Shown: one piece after another, positions 25,001-35,388 of the stretch
Layout of the letters: every line of letters begins with the position of its first letter
Numbering within the stretch: position 1 is the stretch's first letter
Program-made: the position numbers and the translations under genes
The notes under the pieces: model-generated
Databases searched by the model: none
The model's input: only the letters and a program-made list of their open reading frames with translations
What the model was told of the DNA's origin: nothing
Assembly (NCBI GenBank): GCA_963920575.1
Contig: OY986966.1
Location: forward strand, 24,953,717-25,017,716
Direction of reading: 5' to 3'
DNA: 64,000 nt
Source of the DNA: Narthecium ossifragum
Taxonomy: Eukaryota > Streptophyta > Magnoliopsida > Dioscoreales > Nartheciaceae

Positions 25001-27434
25001 TGCCTATTGTATTTGTGTGCATTATTATTATCATTATGTTCTAGCCAATAAGTACAACAGGTTGGCTGCGTGGTCAAAACAAGTAAAGTTAGAAATATTT
25101 GAACCCAGTGCTAGCTTGAAGCTGTAGCTTTTATTAATTGTGGATACAAATTTACAGAAGGCTTTATAATGGGGAGGCTTTATACTTGGGGAGATGGTTG
25201 GTTTTTCCTATCATTCCATCAACTGCCTCGACTAAATTGCACGAGCTGGTACCCACCTTGTCTTCCATAGTTCTCGTGACTGCTTGGAGCCTAGTCTTGG
25301 TCTGTCAAGCGCTGCTCCAAAAAAACCCATGTGGACACGGGGCATGAGGTTATCTCGAACAACAAACCAACGTGTGACAGCATAATATGCAAGATGGCGG
25401 AAACATAAAGATTTAATAAACCACTTCAGGGGCAAACCGTGTGCACACACCACATCTACAACTATTAACTACATTATTACAAACCTCGAATTACACACAT
25501 GAGATAAATAGCAGATCTCAATAAGATCAAGGTTCTATAAAAATTTTAAGTCTCAACATAATATTTTCATGATGATAAACATAAATAAAAGTAGTAATGT
25601 AGATACCTTAAGTCTCAAAATCCTCCAAAGGATGTTGCGTCATGAACTGGAAGACCACATGAAGAAGAATAGGCTTCACCTGCAAACGCATCCCGTTTAG
25701 GGTGAGCAACAAAGCTCAATTGAGATCTATTTTAACGATACAAAAGAAGGGAATAACAAGGGCGTTTGACTTCTCCGCAACCTTTGGTCGGGATACATGT
25801 GCTCTCATATCACATTGCCCCTCGTTCTCAACCACGACACCACAACGGCGCACGTGTGAGGGAACACAAAAGCTAGAAAGGGTTCACAACCCCTCCTCCA
25901 CCCACCCAAGAAAGAATACGAACACGGGCACGACAACCGAGATAGAGCTCTTGCCAAGTCACCGGAATCGAAAGTCTCGACACGCCTCTTAAACCTTAAA
26001 CATGGTAGCACCATAGTCGACTAGATAAGAACCACAAATGGTATCACATATGTTCTTTGAACAATAAGTATGCCCTAGATCATATTCTAAACCCACCCCG
26101 ACCTTAGGGCTAGATCCCGGCTACCCAAGCCCTCGGATAGGCGATTGACAAAATCACCCTCAACCTATCCAGTCAGCAAAGTTTTCACCATTGTTTTGGA
26201 CCAATCAAATACTATTGTAGCACTAGTAGAACAGTAGATTACTGAGTCTCCATGGTCATCAACCAAGAGCCAAATCCCCTCAAATTGAAATGCCTATTTT
26301 GGGCTGTGAACATCGAAGAAAATATAAGGGCTACTGATGCGGGATGCGATTTGATTGAAATGATTAGGATTTGATTTGATTTCGAGATGATTATGATTGA
26401 TGAATGATATGAAGAATCGATTAAACAAGGTGTTGATTCCTTATCTTCCCCCTCCCGTCTTTTCTATTTTTCTACTTCTATCTCTAGTCTCCTCTATCTT
26501 CAAGTGGTTCTACATCAGTTTGGTATCAGACGAGGTCGCTTCAGCTCCAGCATTGACAGTCGATCCCCTCATCTTCATTTTTCCTCACCAAGCTGTGCCC
26601 AAGTTCCCCAGATCCATTCAAGCTCGAGGGCGAGCTCGGTCTCCAACCGGGGGAGAATGATGTAGGACATGATTTGATTGAAATGATTAGGATTTGATTT
26701 GATTTCAGGATGATTAGGATTTGCTTTGAAATGTATTAGGATTTGAAATGGAGTTGATTTGGTAGTTTTTGATCGGTTGATATCTGATTTGATAGGATTT
26801 GATTTATTAGGAAATCTTGCTTTGGGCTATAAATAAGCCATTATGTTTGGCTATGAGGATCGATGAAGAATATGAAGAATTGATTAAACAAGGTGTTGAT
26901 TACTTGTCTCAGCATGATTGATTTATTGTGGAGTGTTATACTCAAATAGCCATCAGCTGCTGGCCTGCTAGTGTTGCATGCAATAAAAAGTTTAGTTTGC
27001 ATGTGCTTTTTTTTCCCTCTATCTTTCCTTGTCTGCTTGAGTAATATTTGCAGAATTTTTGCTGATGTTCATTTTTTGGCTATATTTGCACTCAAGAGGC
27101 GTTTATATAGCTATATGTTTTTCAAGTTCTTGTCATAAAATGAGAATTTCCTTGTGCAGGAGAAGCCCGATATCTGTTGCGGCAGCTGTCATCTATATGA
27201 TAACTCAGTTGTCTGATGACAAGAAACCTTTGAGAGGTAATAAGTCCTAAAATCTGCCATAACTTCAACAATCTACCCGACTTGACATGAAGTTTTGCAG
27301 ATATTTCACTTGCTACTGGGGTGGCAGAGGGCACCATCAGAAATTCCTACAAAGATCTCTACCCTTATGCTTCAAGAATTATTCCAGCCTCATTTGCTAA
27401 GGAGGAAGACCTCAAGAACCTCTGCAGCCCATAA
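13072..27434 (+). CDS. TFIIB: Transcription initiation factor IIB (TFIIB)
   Basis: The general RNA polymerase II factor that bridges TBP on the promoter and the polymerase. Seven exons: 13072-13424, 14779-14803, 24013-24142, 24230-24360, 24455-24543, 27160-27236 and 27301-27434. Lengths sum to 939 nt, giving 312 residues plus stop, the usual plant length, and every junction keeps phase with GT/AG borders. The N-terminal zinc ribbon has Cys 6, 9, 26 and 29 (YCPEC...VCSEC), followed by the B-reader/linker region, then two cyclin-like repeats ([12 protein letters not shown]...ACLYIACRQ and [18 protein letters not shown]...[18 protein letters not shown]). The protein ends KNLCSP. Exon 2 is only 25 nt. 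Intron 2 is 9.2 kb because of nested retrotransposons, and intron 5 is 2.6 kb with a tandem duplication and a miniature LTR element; introns 3, 4 and 6 are 64-94 nt. Coding sequence is intact. Confidence 0.96.
13425..14778 (+). other. TFIIB intron 1
   Basis: Donor GTCTCC after GATAG, acceptor tttgcag. AT-rich, with (CCCT)n just after the donor and short poly-A/T runs near 14674-14705. I see no mobile element or gene. Confidence 0.7.
15073..15390 (+). repeat. Left LTR of the TRIM-like element
   Basis: Matches 22661-22997 along its length, with scattered differences and small indels. It ends TACATTA instead of TACATCA, one base off the expected inverted end. Confidence 0.85.
15599..15995 (+). 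repeat. 5' LTR of the nested Ty3 element
   Basis: 397 bp. It shares its whole length with 22206-22598, including ctatatatatgagcccc (TATA-like, 15824), gagataaaaaaagcttttgcttg and repeated ggtggtgattc motifs near the 3' end. Confidence 0.9.
15996..17628 (+). other. Leader region of the nested Ty3 element
   Basis: Between the primer site and gag. It contains a pyrimidine-rich tract (16350-16520), CCGCCATCGCC-type repeats (16530-16660) and a wobbling run of tccaat/cggtcc motifs to 16980. The short ORFs here resemble nothing I know and are treated as non-coding leader. Confidence 0.55.
17629..19140 (+). pseudogene. gag-protease of the nested Ty3 element
   Basis: The capsid-like part runs from 17629 (coiled-coil [16 protein letters not shown], then [19 protein letters not shown] and [15 protein letters not shown]). 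A stop follows at about 18076 and more stops lie before 18381. The frame 18381-19142 resumes with a CX2CX4HX4C zinc knuckle ([14 protein letters not shown]) and a retropepsin site ([14 protein letters not shown]), ending HAILGRP at a premature stop. Domain order is normal for a Ty3 element, but the reading frame is broken several times. Confidence 0.85.
19197..22160 (+). pseudogene. pol of the nested Ty3 element (RT, RNase H, integrase, chromodomain)
   Basis: Reverse transcriptase occupies 19400-20098 ([62 protein letters not shown]). Its catalytic box reads [10 protein letters not shown], one Asp fewer than the family's double Asp. RNase H lies at 20338-20646 ([17 protein letters not shown]). 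Integrase follows: zinc-binding end (CHTCQLAKQ near 20985), then the core MDFVLDLP at 21074 and IVSDRN, with stops at several points. A chromodomain-like end (FLVRW...SESDCT) lies at about 21990-22120, interrupted by two stops. The order RT-RH-INT and the chromodomain place it among chromoviruses. It cannot make an active Pol. Confidence 0.85.
22206..22598 (+). repeat. 3' LTR of the nested Ty3 element
   Basis: 393 bp partner of 15599-15995. It starts TGGTGCGGACAC directly after a purine tract and ends GCAACATCA, followed by the TGAGG target copy. Confidence 0.9.
22661..22997 (+). repeat. Right LTR of the TRIM-like element
   Basis: Partner of 15073-15390. It begins TGATATGGGAGCAAG and ends CTCCTACATCA, with CTTAG following as the target duplication. 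Confidence 0.85.
23003..24012 (+). other. 3' part of TFIIB intron 2
   Basis: AT-rich native intron sequence between the retroelement and exon 3. The acceptor is ttcttaaaag. I see no repeat or gene. Confidence 0.6.
24531..24985 (+). repeat. Tandem duplication of about 220 bp covering the TFIIB exon 5 donor
   Basis: The stretch agcttgacataaggtactac at 24531 (end of exon 5 plus donor) recurs at 24750. The following sequence (cacaatctt.ctgtcat.gaaagtat.gatctagctttact, gttcagcaagccagcaggta, gctatggagtct, ggatttcttatcaagcaaat) is also present twice, in the same order. The copy therefore contains a second exon-end/donor context (GACATAAG|GTACTAC) inside intron 5, without the upstream exon or an acceptor of its own. 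Confidence 0.85.
25060..26334. other. Intron 5 filler, probably old transposon sequence
   Basis: More GC-balanced than the flanking intron. Phrases such as cccatgtggacacggggcatgagg and ctagatcccggctacccaagccctcgg look retroelement-like, but I find no domain, LTR pair or target duplication. Family is not assigned. Confidence 0.35.
26335..26910 (+). mobile_element. Second miniature LTR element in TFIIB intron 5, right LTR truncated
   Basis: The left LTR is 26335-26517 (TGATGCGGGAT...TCTACATCA). Primer-site-like tttggtatcagacgagg follows at 26519, then about 120 bp internal, then the purine tract accgggggagaa and a right LTR starting TGATGTAGGAC at 26658. The right LTR has an internal stretch (about 26715-26850) absent from the left one, and it lacks the last 74 bp after gtgttgatt.cttgtct. 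Ends and internal architecture match the element at 15073, so both belong to one TRIM-like lineage. Confidence 0.7.
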
Positions 27435-27928
27435 ACGCTATTAACATTTTTTATGCTATTTAAAGTTTAGGAATTGGCAGTAAGAATGATGATACAGCAA
27501 AGTATGCTGCGATTGTGGTCGATAACATACAGTGCCTCTTGTGGCAACTCTTTTGAGTGTATTGTTTCATATTGGGATGCTGATCAGAAACATAACTTGG
27601 TTGGTGTGAGTCTCGGGTACCTGATACGTAGAAAGAGGCAACTCAAAGCATAGGTAAGAGCTGGGAACATAAATATGTTGTATGTGACCCGAATTGTGGT
27701 TTTGTTAGGAAATTCATGTTTTGCGTTTAACACCATGTTCTATGTGATTTATACGGGCCACCGAGCTCCATTTTTATTTTAATGGAACCAAAGAAATTTT
27801 TTTGCTTCTCATGCTCAGTGTCTGACAACTTTGAAAATGTTAAATAATTTTGCGTTTAGAATGTGACTTCCTTGGTCGGCTAGGAGCAGACCTGCCGTGA
27901 ACTGATGAGAAAGCTGAAACAATAGGAT
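27435..27928. other. TFIIB 3' flank
   Basis: Presumed TFIIB 3' UTR and spacer, AT-rich. No gene or repeat seen. The PP2C duplicate block starts at about 27929. Confidence 0.5.
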
Positions 27929-30247
27929 AATAATAGGAAATTTCCCAGAATTTGACAGATTTGCCTCCTTTTTTGACTCCAAAGCAACAGCCGTGTGACA
28001 TCCTTTTCTTTCTTTGTCTCTTTTTTTTTTGTGATGTTGAATTGGATGAGCTTATTTTCTTTTATTCAAATGCTTTGTTGTGTGTCATTCGACGAGATGC
28101 ATCATCAATCTGAAATATAATACGTGTTATCAAGTGTCAGTGGTAAAGACAGTAAAAATCTTATCCAAGTACCAATCTTTCTGACCAGATAAATCTTGGG
28201 GTTGGAGGAAAGAGAGAGAGATAGAGAGGAGATATATACCTGAGCCAGTAGTAGTGATAGTGATAACATAATAAGAGTACTGTGACCCCACTAGCTAAAA
28301 GAAAAAGGCAGAGTTGAGGAATGAAGAGAAATATCAATACCAAAAGGCACATTTTGAACAGCAAAAACTGCTCCTTTTTCTCAACTCAACACATGGGGCT
28401 CTCATCTGGGCAGCAACTGCTACATTCCTGATTCCTCTAAAAGCACACTCCATCCCCTCCCATTTGCCCTCCTTTGCCCCCATTCCTAGGGTTCTTCCCT
28501 CTGCAACCACCAGCAAGTTTCTCCAATGGTCTCTTGCTTGACACTGGAGTCTCATGTGCAGAGGAATACCTCAAATTGGAAGAAGAGCACTTTGTGACCA
28601 CCCAAACCCATCTCCTAGATTGCCTTCATCATCCCTGTATTGTGCCTGTTGAGTTGGGGGTCTCTTGCTTGCTTCTTGGTTTTCTCTAGGATTCTTATAG
28701 CCCTTCTCTTTGGGCTTTCCAAGATACCCCCTTTATTGGTAATCATGGAGGACTTCTTAGGATGGAGTGAAATCTCTGATACGGCTTTCTTGTTCTGCAC
28801 TACTTCTGCAGCTCTCTTTGGCCTTGTAACTTTCCCCTTTCTTTCTTCATCTACTTTCCTTATTTGAGCCCATGATGGGTTCTTCTTTATAGGGATTGGA
28901 AAAGGGTTTTGTAGTCTTGCTTGTTTTTGGTTTCTGTGGGTTTCCAGCGCCATTTCCAACATACTCTGAGAAAGTTGGAGTGGCTTTATACCATTGCTCC
29001 AATATCCATACATCTAGCCCTTCTCAATCTCTTCATCAAGTAGAGATCTTGTTGTGTAGAGAGTAGGAATCATGGGCTGTGTTCATGGCAAGTGCTGCGG
29101 CCACTACCAACCTTCCACCGACGGCGAGGTTTGTGACACAGGTGACCTCTGTCCGCAGCGTGTCCACGGTGAGGAGAGCCGCCAACATCGGCATGTACTC
29201 ACTGGAAACTTATTGGGCTCCGCCACCATCCCTTCTCACCAACTTTTACTACAGTACTCATCCTTTACGCAGCGGGGACACTACCCGGACTCCCCTGATA
29301 GAGAGAGCCAAGATAGCTTCATCATCAAGACGCAATTCCAAGGCAACCCAGATCTCCATTTCTTTGGAGTCTTTGACGGGCACGGCCAATTTGGCACCCA
29401 GTGTGCGAATTTTGTGAGAGATAAACTTGTGGATGTCTTGATGGGCGATGACCAATTGGTAGAAGACCCTGCAAAGGCTTACAACTCTGCGATCCTTTCG
29501 ACAAACTCGCTACTTCATGAGAGTGACATCGATGATTCGATGAGTGGTACGACTGCAATCACCGTTCTTGTTTATGGGGATACGCTGTATGTGGCGAATG
29601 TAGGAGATTCGAGGGCGGTGGCTGGTGTTTGGAGAGGTGATACTGTGGTGGCTGAGGATCTTTCTTGTGATCAGACACCATTTCGGAAGGATGAGTACGA
29701 GAGGGTGAGGCTATGTGGGGCTAGAGTGTTGAGTGTTGACCAGGTGGAGGGGGTTAAGGACCCTGAGATACAGAATTGGGGTGATGAGGAAAATGATGAT
29801 GGTGATCCGCCAAGGCTGTGGGTTCAGAATGGGATGTACCCTGGGACTGCGTTTACAAGAAGCGTGGGAGATTCGACGGCGGAGAGTATAGGTGTCATTG
29901 CTAATCCAGAGGTGCTGACAGCAAAAATCACGCCGGACCACCTTTTCTTTGTTGTTGCAAGTGATGGTATTTTTGAGTTTCTCTCAAGCCAAGCTGTGGT
30001 TGATATGGTAAGGATTCTGCATCGACAAAGTGGCAAGTCAAAGAGCTTTTAATTTCAGCTTTAGTTTAGTGTCAGGTTCATTGAATGATGTTTATAGTCC
30101 TATGAATTTTAAATAGTTAAGAGTTTTTTACCAATTACTCTTTCGTAACATTGCTATTATTAGAAAGTACGTTTGATGCATATAAAATTATTGTATCCCA
30201 TTCTCATGTTGAATCTTAGGCTCAATTAAGCATGTTCTGAGAGATCC
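27929..30247 (+). repeat. Segmental duplicate (left copy) of PP2C promoter, exon 1 and start of intron 1
   Basis: Nearly identical to 35389-37759: both run from aataggaaatttcccagaattt to tctgagagatc. The left copy lacks two short stretches present in the right one (around 35912-35936 and 36097-36116). Right of the border the copies are unrelated (cgtggctctccg against tcttcaaaaat). About 240 bp of intron 1 are included, but no later exon. Confidence 0.93.
29072..30007 (+). pseudogene. PP2C first exon, duplicated without the rest of the gene
   Basis: Encodes the first 312 residues of the PP2C at 36584 with only two differences visible: Val for Ile at residue 20, and Ser for Asn at residue 79 in the conserved (E)NQD motif (here RESQDSF). 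The other metal-site motifs are present: DGHG 102-105, SGTTA 158-162, GDSR 178-181, VASDG 295-299. The donor ATG|GTAAGG at 30007 is intact, but no exon 2 follows before 35388. Read through, the frame adds 14 residues and stops (326 aa), lacking the last PP2C strand with its final metal-binding Asp. Most likely a non-functional duplicate, or an alternative first exon spliced to distant PP2C exons. Confidence 0.88.
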
Positions 30248-30700
30248 GTGGCTCTCCGTCGTCTGGATCTTGTTCGATGTCCGCCACTGTCGCATCCGAT
30301 CCTCTTCTCCACCTATTCCGACACCATTCTTTTCCGCCGCGTCCGCCCCAGATCCTCTTCTCCGCCGTCATCCTGCTCGCGGCTCGTCGTCTCCACGAGC
30401 TACAACACCGCCCCTCTCAAATCCGCTTCTCCGTCCTTCCGGGTCCCTTCCAACCTCGGATTCGTATACCCAAGACCCCGCCGGTCCTTTCCCGTCTTCC
30501 TTCCGGCGAGATCCGGCAGTCGTCGTCGTTTTTCCTATGGTCACCATCATCGACGAGCCCTCCCAGCCTGAGCTGGTTCAGGTAGATCCAACTGTCTGGC
30601 TCGACCAGATCTAACTTGATCCAGCTAGGTTGATCAAGACCCCATTGCACCATTGGATCCAGATCCGATTGACCAGCCAGATTGATTGATTCATACACTC
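30248..30700. other. GC-rich block, no recognised product
   Basis: Abrupt shift to C-rich, CpG-containing sequence directly after the duplicate's end. ORFs are open in several frames on both strands, a consequence of composition. Repeated words (tccgccgtc, cgacgagc, gatccagat) suggest a low-complexity or captured fragment. No domain recognised. Confidence 0.4.
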
Positions 30701-30784
30701 TTTCTTTCTCTCTCTCTCTATATATCCTCCCCTCTTATTCCTTGCAGCCACCAACTCTTAGTTCCAGCAGTCACCACCGTAGCG

Positions 30785-31600
30785 GAGAAAAAAGAGAAGT
30801 GAAAAATGGAAAAGAGAAAAATGGAAAATTAAAAAGAGAAAAGAGAAAAATGAAAAGAGAAAAGAGAAAAATGCAAAGAGAAAAGTGAAAATTTAAAAAG
30901 AGAAAAATGAAAAATGAAAAAGTGAAAAGTGAAAAGAGAATACCGAAATCCATTCATGTATATTAATGAAAAAAAGAAAAGTGAAAAGAGAATACTAAAA
31001 TCCATTCATGTATATTAATGAAAAAGAGAAAAGAGAATACTGCAAAGAGAAAAGTGGAAAATTAAGAAGAGAAAAGTGAAAAATGAAAAGAGAAAAGAGA
31101 AAAATGAAAAGAGAAAAGTGAAAAATTAAAAAGAGAAAAGAGAAAAAAAAGAAAAAGTGAAAAGAGAATACCGAAATCCATTCATGTATATTAATGAAAA
31201 AGAGAAAAGTGAAAAGAGAATACTGAAATCCATTCATGTATATTAATCAAGAAGAGAACATGGAAATATGCAATCATTGTATAATCACATAATATTCTTT
31301 GATAGGTATTCTCTTTATAAATTTTCTTTTTTTTATAAAGAGAATATTGTAATGTATGCATGTATATTAATCAAAAAGAGGAAAGGGATGATTCAAGCCA
31401 TTCATGCATATTAATGAAAAAGAGAAAAGAGAATATTACAAAGAGAATACTGCAAAGAAAAAAGAGTACAATCCAAACCATACATGAGCTCAATTTCCTC
31501 TTTGATAGGTATTCTCTTTTTACAAAGAGAATACTGAAATCTATTCATGTATATTAATCAAGAATAAAAGAGGGAAATATGCAAAGAGAATATTGCTGCT
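30785..31600. repeat. Purine-rich tandem repeat with embedded ATTCATGTATATTAAT units
   Basis: About 800 bp built from gaaaagagaaaa words, with a spaced unit (aatac.gaaatccattcatgtatattaatgaaaa) at 30941, 30991, 31166 and 31219, and diverged copies at 31348, 31397 and 31528. One strand is almost all purine for stretches of 100 nt or more. The long F/S/L-rich minus-strand ORFs here are artefacts of the repeat. Confidence 0.85.
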
Positions 31601-31637
31601 CGTCGAGGTTGATGACGGCTGTGCAGGGGATGGTGGT

Positions 31638-32050
31638 TAGGGGTGAGCAGAACCGAATCGAACCCGAAGAACCGAACCAAACCGAATTAGTTCGGTCCAT
31701 TCGGTTCAGTTTTTTCGATTTTTCGGTTCGGTTTGGTTTTGGCATGTATGAAAAGTTCGGGTTTCGGTTCGGGTTTCGGTTCTTTAAAAAAAGTTCGGTT
31801 CGGTTCGGATCAGAACCGAAGTTTTCATACATGTTTTAGCCTGTGAACCTATGAACCTATGGTCTAAAAAGTTCGGTTCGGTTCCAAAAAAGTTCGGTTC
31901 GGTTCGGTTCTAAAAAGTTTGGTTCCAAAAAGTTCGGTTCGGTTCGGTTTCTTCATAAGTTCGGTTCGGTTCTCTAAAAACAGAACCGAAAAAATTCGAT
32001 TCTTCGATTCTGAACCGAGAACCGAACCGAGAACCGAATCCTCAGTCCTA
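31638..32050. mobile_element. Complete hAT MITE with CCGAA/TTCGG palindromic body
   Basis: 413 bp with 12-bp imperfect inverted ends TAGGGGTGAGCA and TAGGACTGAGGA, and a perfect 8-bp target duplication ATGGTGGT (31630-31637 and 32051-32058). The 8-bp duplication and TAGGG ends are hAT hallmarks. The body alternates CCGAACCGAA and TTCGGTTCGG runs and could fold into a large hairpin. It has no coding capacity; the ORFs inside are repeat artefacts. A truncated relative sits at 12446 in the TFIIB leader. Confidence 0.88.
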
Positions 32051-32229
32051 ATGGTGGTGGCCGGCGGATCTCGCCGAGGAACGATCGAGAAGGGTCGTCC
32101 ATCGTCGAGGTAGTCGGATCTGATGCCGGATGAACGGGGAAATTAGACACGGGCCTCTCACCAAACTCACTCAGACATCAACTCATCAACTCACCCACTC
32201 ACTTATAAAACTCTGACATTTCCTGCCGC

Positions 32230-32910
32230 TCTCTAGCCAAGAAGAGAGGCGATGGAGCCGGCCCACGCCCCCACCGACCCACCGCCGCCCCCACTGGTCA
32301 GGCCCAAAACCCTGCCACCGCCGATCCTTGTTGGATCTCCCGACCAGCTCCGCCGTCCACCTCGCCGCCCCCTATGCCCGACGCCTACCTCAACTCCGGC
32401 CGACCCTGACCTCGTTTGACCCAAGCCGCGCCCCCACCTCTTCTCCTCTCCTCCTGGCCGTCTCCCCCGTGTCCGTGGCTACCCTGATCCGCGCCCGATC
32501 CGGCTTGTCCGTGCCTGACAGGACCACGCGCGTACCGACCCAAGCCATCGCCCGAGCATGCCAGATGATCCGGTTCCCGCAGCGCGACCTCGTCCACGTC
32601 TCCCTCAACATGACGCTTCACCGCGTCGGCTCTGGAGGTGGGAGCCGGCCGGATCTGGATGTGGGAGCGGCCAGCGAAGGGTTTGGGGGGTGGGAGCGGC
32701 GGCGGATCTGGATCTGGGAGAGGCCGGCGACGAATATGGGGTGGGGGTGGCAGCAGTTCTGGATCTGGGAGCTGCCGGCGACGTTTCTTGAGGTGGGGGC
32801 GACGGCGGATATCGATCTGGGAGCGGCCGGCGTCGGATATGGGGGTGAGGGAGGCAACGGATGTGGATCTGTGACCGGCCGGCGACGGTTCTTGGGAAGA
32901 GAGACGATGA
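32230..32910. other. Very GC-rich block with GGATCTGG/GGGAGCGGCCGG repeats
   Basis: Strong GC shift. Right part (32640-32880) consists of a degenerate 50-60 bp repeat (ggatctgg.tctgggagcggccggcga). Left part has open frames on both strands, e.g. 32328-33125 plus, without any domain I recognise. It resembles sequence right of the gap at 5229 (gtctgggagcggccggggga). Possibly captured or satellite-like GC-rich DNA; not called as a gene. Confidence 0.4.
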
Positions 32911-33125
32911 AGCCCAGTATATGGAAATGTGATTCGAAAATCCCTCTAATCGGAAGTTTCTTCTTTTGGAATGATTTCTCTCGGATTTTTCACGGAATTT
33001 GGAATTCGAATGTTAGTCGAGCAGTTTCAATCGCGCCAAAGCCATCGTTCGCGCCAAAGCCATCGTTGGATGTAAGGGTCTGGTGTTGTAGAGTCGGGGG
33101 TATAAGTGTCCTTTCAACTATGTAA

Positions 33126-34680
33126 TGGTGTTAAGGAGTTAAAATAAATGATTGTTGTTTTATTAGTAAAAAAAGTTCTATGGTGCTTCCTATTAAAACC
33201 CCTTGAATTAAAGCCTCAATCATCAAATTTAACCTTATAATCCACGTGATAAAGTGATCCTGACCCAATGCCTCATTAGCAGTGAGCGACATTAGTCCTG
33301 CGCTCATTGACCTTTGATGTTGATTGTCTCAATAGATGTTATTCATGATGATTTCTAGAGAAGATATCTCAACCCTAATTCGAATTTGGAATTCCCTGGT
33401 CTCTTTTTCTTCATAAATTCTCCCTTACTAGTTGTTATAAATTCTTGCTTACTAGTTGTTATAAATTCTTGCTTACTAGTTGTTAGATTACGTTAGTTAA
33501 AAATACTTAAAACCCAATTTAACATAAATATTGTTGAGTTTATATCTTGTACATCAATTCGATCATCTAATTTCCTAATGAATCGACCCGTACTCCCATT
33601 AACTACTTAGCAGCTAGTAGGATTAGATTTATTATATCTTGACACAATTTAACCACTTTAGCGACAGGTGGTTTGGTCACGTTAAAAAACAAATATCTCA
33701 TATTTTTCAATATTTTTTAATTAATTAGTTTAGCCAAGAGGCCAATTAGAAACTACATTACACTACCCAACACATCCAGCCGGTCCAGGCAAAAACTATT
33801 ATCATGACGCCGGCACCACTTCAGGATGCTATAGACTCTTAACATTGTGATCTCTCAGAATGTACAGATTCTGAACAGAAATCAGAAATGTAACAAAATC
33901 AAAATCAACTACAAAAGACCTCATATTTTTCAATCTATTCCCATTCTTATTACATACATGGTCAATTGGAACTTGCCTCAAGGACAAACCTATTTTGTAA
34001 ATACCTTGTCATGTCAGAAGCACAATGCATCTTTGCAACATTTTAACCGGTTAGAACAAAGTTATGAAAGATTCCATTTCTTCTTCTTTTTTTTTCTTTT
34101 TTTTTTTTTGTATCTTTAACAAAGTTAAAACTTCTGTTTGAGATCCATAATGAAACTTATATATATGTACTAATACAAAATGTGACAACAAAAAAAATAC
34201 TAGTAAATTGTACCCAAAAGTTATACAACACGAAAAGACACCATTTGCAAACTCAATTATAATTATGATCTTCCCTCAAACTGTCCCAAATCAAAGCACC
34301 AATCACCCCCAGATCACAATGCTTAACAATTGAGTGCACACCTTGAGACCCATAACAATTAATAAGTATGTTTTATGTAGCATTTGGCCAAAAAATATAA
34401 TGTTAATCACAAATGATGACTCCAATCACACAACCAAGATAAATAAAGAAATAAAGGAGATAGAAGGTAAGGGGAAGTTAGTGGTGACATCTCAGTCTCA
34501 TCCCCTGGCAGGCAGCCAGTCATGATATATAGACACAACTTTCGACCCTTCTCTAATAAATAAATTGGGGGGGTGCAAATATCAATGTCCTAACTTATAT
34601 GAAGAAAGTGGTGATATACGTACCACAGGGTGGGTGGCTGGAACGCACTCACCAGCTCTATTCTATCTCTCTCTCATTTA
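33126..34680. repeat. AT-rich spacer with a short tandem repeat
   Basis: Contains three copies of a unit of about 24 bp (cttactagttgttataaattcttg) at 33422-33490. Otherwise AT-rich, with a poly-T tract at 34080-34110. No gene seen. Confidence 0.6.
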
Positions 34681-35240
34681 ACATTATATATATATATTAA
34701 ATATAAGTAGAATATATATGATAAGTGAAATATATATGAAATATATATATGTATATATGTAGTGTATATATATATATATATGTTATATAAGTGGAATATA
34801 TATATGAAAAATATATATGTATATATTTAGTATATATATGTATACATATCTAAAATAAATGTACATACATATACATCCCACCTACATATAAATCTATATG
34901 TAGGTGTATAAATCTATATGTAGGTGTGTATTTATGTATAAATCTATAAATACACATCTACATATACGTCCCACCTACATATAGATTTACATTTTATGTA
35001 TATATATACATATAGAATATAGATTTACATATATACATACCTTCATGTTAATTTATATATAAATAACACATATTTATACATTCATACAAAATAACATACA
35101 TATATATGTTTTTATATAAATGATAATATAAATCACATATATGTAAATACGCATATAAATAGCATTTGTATATATGTTATTTATATATTCATCCATACAT
35201 ACCTATATAAATATATTTACATAAATAGTAATATCTATTA
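34680..35240. repeat. TA/TATG-rich microsatellite-like tract
   Basis: About 550 bp of tatata, tgtatata and tacatata words, with a repeated segment (cccacctacatata.atcta.atgtaggtgtataaa) around 34875-34990. Confidence 0.85.
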
Positions 35241-35313
35241 TATAAAATCCCCAAAACACCCCCCTTAACAACCCAAAAACCCCAAACATCCCTCTTTACC
35301 CGTTGGGATTGCA

Positions 35314-35344
35314 CCATGTGGCTGGATTTGATCCAGCCACGTGG
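35314..35344. other. Small perfect hairpin
   Basis: Arms GTGGCTGGAT and ATCCAGCCAC are perfectly complementary around a 3-nt loop (ttg), and pairing continues outward past one mismatch. It lies about 50 bp before the PP2C duplicate block. Function unknown; it could be a transposon remnant. Confidence 0.6.
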
Positions 35345-35388
35345 GTGTGGAGATTTCCCACTAATGGGTGGGACTCAAATCATTTTCC

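Noticed and set aside
28615..29013. 132-codon minus ORF, repeated at 36127-36525
   Set aside because: It is antisense to the PP2C 5' leader and duplicated simply because the whole block is duplicated; no recognisable product.
29072..30052. Complete 326-residue PP2C
   Set aside because: The last 14 residues come from intron sequence after a consensus donor; the final PP2C strands are absent.
30682..31237. Lys/Arg/Glu-rich or Phe-rich ORFs
   Set aside because: Direct translation of the purine-rich tandem repeat.
31579..32113. Several ORFs rich in RFGF/NRTE
   Set aside because: Translations of the CCGAA/TTCGG body of the hAT MITE.
32328..33125. 265-codon plus ORF in GC-rich DNA
   Set aside because: Several frames on both strands are open because of GC content and tandem repeats; no domain, splice logic or start context supports it.
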